From: Caproicibacter sp046707225
Lineage (GTDB): Bacteria > Bacillota > Clostridia > Oscillospirales > Acutalibacteraceae
DNA: 22,485 nucleotides
Assembly (NCBI RefSeq): GCF_046707225.1
Contig: NZ_JBJKOP010000055.1
Location: forward strand, 1 to 22,485
Reading direction: 5' to 3'
The notes under the pieces are model-generated. The model searched no databases. It was not told the origin of the DNA and worked only from the letters and a program-made list of their open reading frames with translations. Positions within the stretch are counted from its first letter, which is position 1. Every line of letters begins with the position of its first letter. The translations under genes were made by a program, and so were the position numbers. Of this stretch, positions 21,770 to 22,485 are shown in pieces.

Positions 21770-21797
21770 CCGGTTTCAAGTCCCGTCTCGCGCACCA
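21770..21797 (+). other. tRNA 3'-end-like core, putative attP core
   Basis: The sequence contains a T-loop-like TTTCAAGTCCCG followed by CTCGCGC-A-CCA, laid out as T-arm, acceptor strand, discriminator and CCA of a tRNA gene, perhaps Leu or Ser. The 5' half of a tRNA is absent and the T stem is imperfect, so it is not a working gene. Many phages and integrative elements carry exactly such a 3' segment as the core of attP, restoring the host tRNA on integration. Confidence 0.6.
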
Positions 21798-21805
21798 AAA
21801 TAAAG

Positions 21806-21849
21806 ACCCGGAAAGCCGCATGAATGCTAGCTTTTCGGGTTTCTTTTTT
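21806..21849 (+). terminator. Rho-independent terminator beside the att core
   Basis: ACCCGGAAAGC (21806-21816) pairs with GCTTTTCGGGT (21830-21840) with one wobble, followed by TTTCTTTTTT. It lies 9 bp after the tRNA-like CCA, where a tRNA terminator would stand. Confidence 0.85.
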
Positions 21850-21865
21850 ACATAAAAACCGAAGC

Positions 21866-21885
21866 GGGGATTATTTGGGCTTTAT
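21866..21885. repeat. Arm-type direct repeat, right of the att core
   Basis: Second copy of the 20-bp repeat at 21639-21658, same orientation, differing at two positions (T/A and G/C). The two copies lie on opposite sides of the tRNA-like core, as expected in attP but not in an attL or attR site. Confidence 0.65.
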
Positions 21886-21977
21886 GGGAAAACCCAACGT
21901 TACGTGTTGCAGCAGTCTTATGAAAGAGTCTGACTGGCCTGTGCCTTATGTGTGATTGTACGAAAGGATTACTTTTA

Positions 21978-22485
21978 TTGAAAATACGAACATATAACAA
22001 CGCTGATGAGAGGGGATGGCTTTCTTGCCGCGTGCTTTCCTTTCTTGACTGCTCTTACTATAATGATGTGAAGACAGCAAAAGAAAAGTATGACCATCCA
22101 TCGATTTGCTTGGTAGCAGAAGAAAATAACTCGATTGTCGGTTTAATCGATATTGAACTCGACTCAGACGATTTAGCCTGCAACGGCGATGAGCGCGGCG
22201 CAATTATTTGGCACATGGCAGTTTTGCCGAAATACCGCAGGCAGGGTGTTGCCAGAAAGCTATGGGAACAGGCTAAGGTGCAATTGTTAGCGTGCGGAAT
22301 TCACTATTGCGAACTGTGGACGCAGGAGGATCTTCCAGCGAATCAATTTTATCAATCTATTGGATTTGCCTTGGAAAACTCACAGACTTGGATACGTTGC
22401 TATGCTCAAGGGAAAAGCTGCCTGGAGCTGTTAAACAGCGCTGAGATAGGAAAGATATACGGACCGGAAGAACTCGTCTTTGACG
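21978..22485 (+). CDS. GNAT family N-acetyltransferase, N-terminal part (continues at 1-205 across the join)
   Basis: An acetyl-CoA-dependent N-acetyltransferase. It starts at TTG 21978, with AAAGGA (21963-21968) 9 bp upstream; no ATG is nearby in frame. The N-terminal alpha/beta part (KIRTYNNADERGWLSCRVLS) is followed by the core strand VGLIDIELD, then the acetyl-CoA motif A, AVLPKYRRQGVARKLWEQA, with its Q-x-x-G-x-A loop, and motif B DLPANQFYQSIGF. The frame runs off the window end and continues at position 2 of the window, giving about 195 residues in total. Small-molecule GNATs of this kind often modify antibiotics, polyamines or protein N-termini; the target cannot be read from sequence. 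On the circle it lies between attP and the integrase remnant, a usual place for phage-carried accessory genes. Confidence 0.87.
   Translation, partial: MKIRTYNNADERGWLSCRVLSFLDCSYYNDVKTAKEKYDHPSICLVAEENNSIVGLIDIELDSDDLACNGDERGAIIWHMAVLPKYRRQGVARKLWEQAKVQLLACGIHYCELWTQEDLPANQFYQSIGFALENSQTWIRCYAQGKSCLELLNSAEIGKIYGPEELVFD
22361..22485. repeat. Terminal direct repeat, right copy (125 bp)
   Basis: Identical to 1-125. The coding frame of the GNAT gene passes through this copy and continues properly into the sequence following the left copy, which is what a circular molecule predicts. Confidence 0.95.

Larger units (their letters stand above)
21438..21977. other. Gene-free region with attP-like attachment site, promoter and terminator
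   Basis: Short open frames here do not look like genes; one on the minus strand includes a CARRDLKPE-type stretch, the well-known false reading of a tRNA 3' end. From left to right the region holds the promoter of the glycosyltransferase gene (21528-21556), a direct repeat (21639-21658), two perfect hairpins (21670-21693 and 21704-21743), a tRNA 3'-end-like core (21770-21797), a terminator (21806-21849), a second copy of the direct repeat (21866-21885) and the ribosome-binding site of the GNAT gene (21963-21968). Confidence 0.7.
1..22485. mobile_element. Putative circular defective-prophage element carrying a surface-glycan cluster
   Basis: Bases 1-125 equal bases 22361-22485 exactly, and the GNAT gene continues in frame across the join, which supports a circle of 22,360 bp. 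It carries an attP-like region, the C-terminal part of a phage integrase, a tail-protein remnant, endolysin and holin, followed by an 18-kb glycan cluster. No replication initiator, partition, packaging, head or relaxase gene is visible, so it is neither a standard plasmid nor a complete phage. That it is an excised prophage derivative is inference; a tandem chromosomal duplication or an assembly-graph loop would give the same sequence. Confidence 0.5.

Noticed and set aside
21770..21797. A functional tRNA gene.
   Set aside because: Only the 3' end is recognisable; no acceptor 5' strand, D-arm or anticodon arm could be found upstream, and the T stem has mismatches.
21611..21823. Two overlapping short open frames in the attachment region as genes.
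   Set aside because: They cover hairpins and the tRNA-like core; the minus-strand one gives the CARRDLKPE type of reading known as an artefact of tRNA 3' ends.
1..22485. Terminal 125-bp identity as biological long terminal repeats.
   Set aside because: The repeat lies inside a continuous coding sequence, has no transposase or characteristic ends, and the reading frame is intact only if the two copies are the same DNA.
1..22485. CRISPR array, replication origin or toxin-antitoxin pair.
   Set aside because: No regularly spaced repeats, no iterons or Rep/DnaA-like gene, and no recognisable toxin-antitoxin gene pair were found on reading both strands.

Overview
The window is best read as one circular molecule. 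Its first 125 bases (1-125) are repeated exactly as its last 125 (22361-22485), and a GNAT acetyltransferase gene reads in frame across the join. The unique length would be 22,360 bp. Strong AGGAGG-type ribosome-binding sites, several TTG/GTG starts, the style of the phage lysis genes and the protein families point to a Gram-positive Bacillota host, probably a gut or anaerobic Clostridia (Oscillospiraceae-like). This is inference; no marker gene is present.

Layout. (1) 21438-21977 is a gene-free stretch that looks like a phage attachment site (attP): the 3' end of a tRNA gene without its 5' half, flanked by two 20-bp direct repeats (18/20 identical), with a terminator beside it. (2) 21978 across the join to 747 holds three small rightward genes: GNAT acetyltransferase, a small glycine-rich membrane protein and a short coiled-coil protein. 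(3) 847-3214 is a gutted prophage: the C-terminal part of a tyrosine integrase (leftward), joined directly to the C-terminal part of a tail protein (rightward), then a GH25 endolysin and a holin. One large deletion near position 1208 would explain the loss of the integrase N-terminus, the regulatory, replication, packaging and head genes and most of the tail genes. The endolysin also carries an exact 49-bp tandem duplication that frameshifts its C-terminal domain. (4) 3282-21437 is an 18-kb leftward surface-glycan cluster of sixteen genes.

The glycan cluster works as follows. GmhA, HddA and a fused HddC-GmhB protein form a complete route from sedoheptulose-7-phosphate to GDP-D-glycero-alpha-D-manno-heptose, with an SDR that may modify a nucleotide sugar. 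A second set of genes (a nucleotidyltransferase-kinase fusion, a KpsF-like SIS isomerase and a small HAD phosphatase) looks like a route to another activated building block of unknown identity. Four glycosyltransferase genes, a LicD-family phosphotransferase with a long coiled coil, and a membrane-anchored arylsulfotransferase-like protein would assemble and decorate the glycan. A Wzm-type permease and a Wzt-type ATPase, the latter fused to a HAD-like domain lacking its nucleophile, would export it. Most of these genes overlap by 4-8 bp or are separated by a few bases, so genes from 20186 down to 3282 are probably one operon. The first glycosyltransferase (20325-21437) has its own strong promoter.

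The combination is unusual: on the circle the glycan cluster lies between the phage lysis genes and attP, where phages carry lysogenic-conversion genes. No replication, partition, packaging or conjugation gene is present, and the only integrase is truncated. The best interpretation is a defective, phage-derived circle carrying a complete surface-glycan programme. A chromosomal tandem duplication or an assembly collapse at a repeat remain alternatives.
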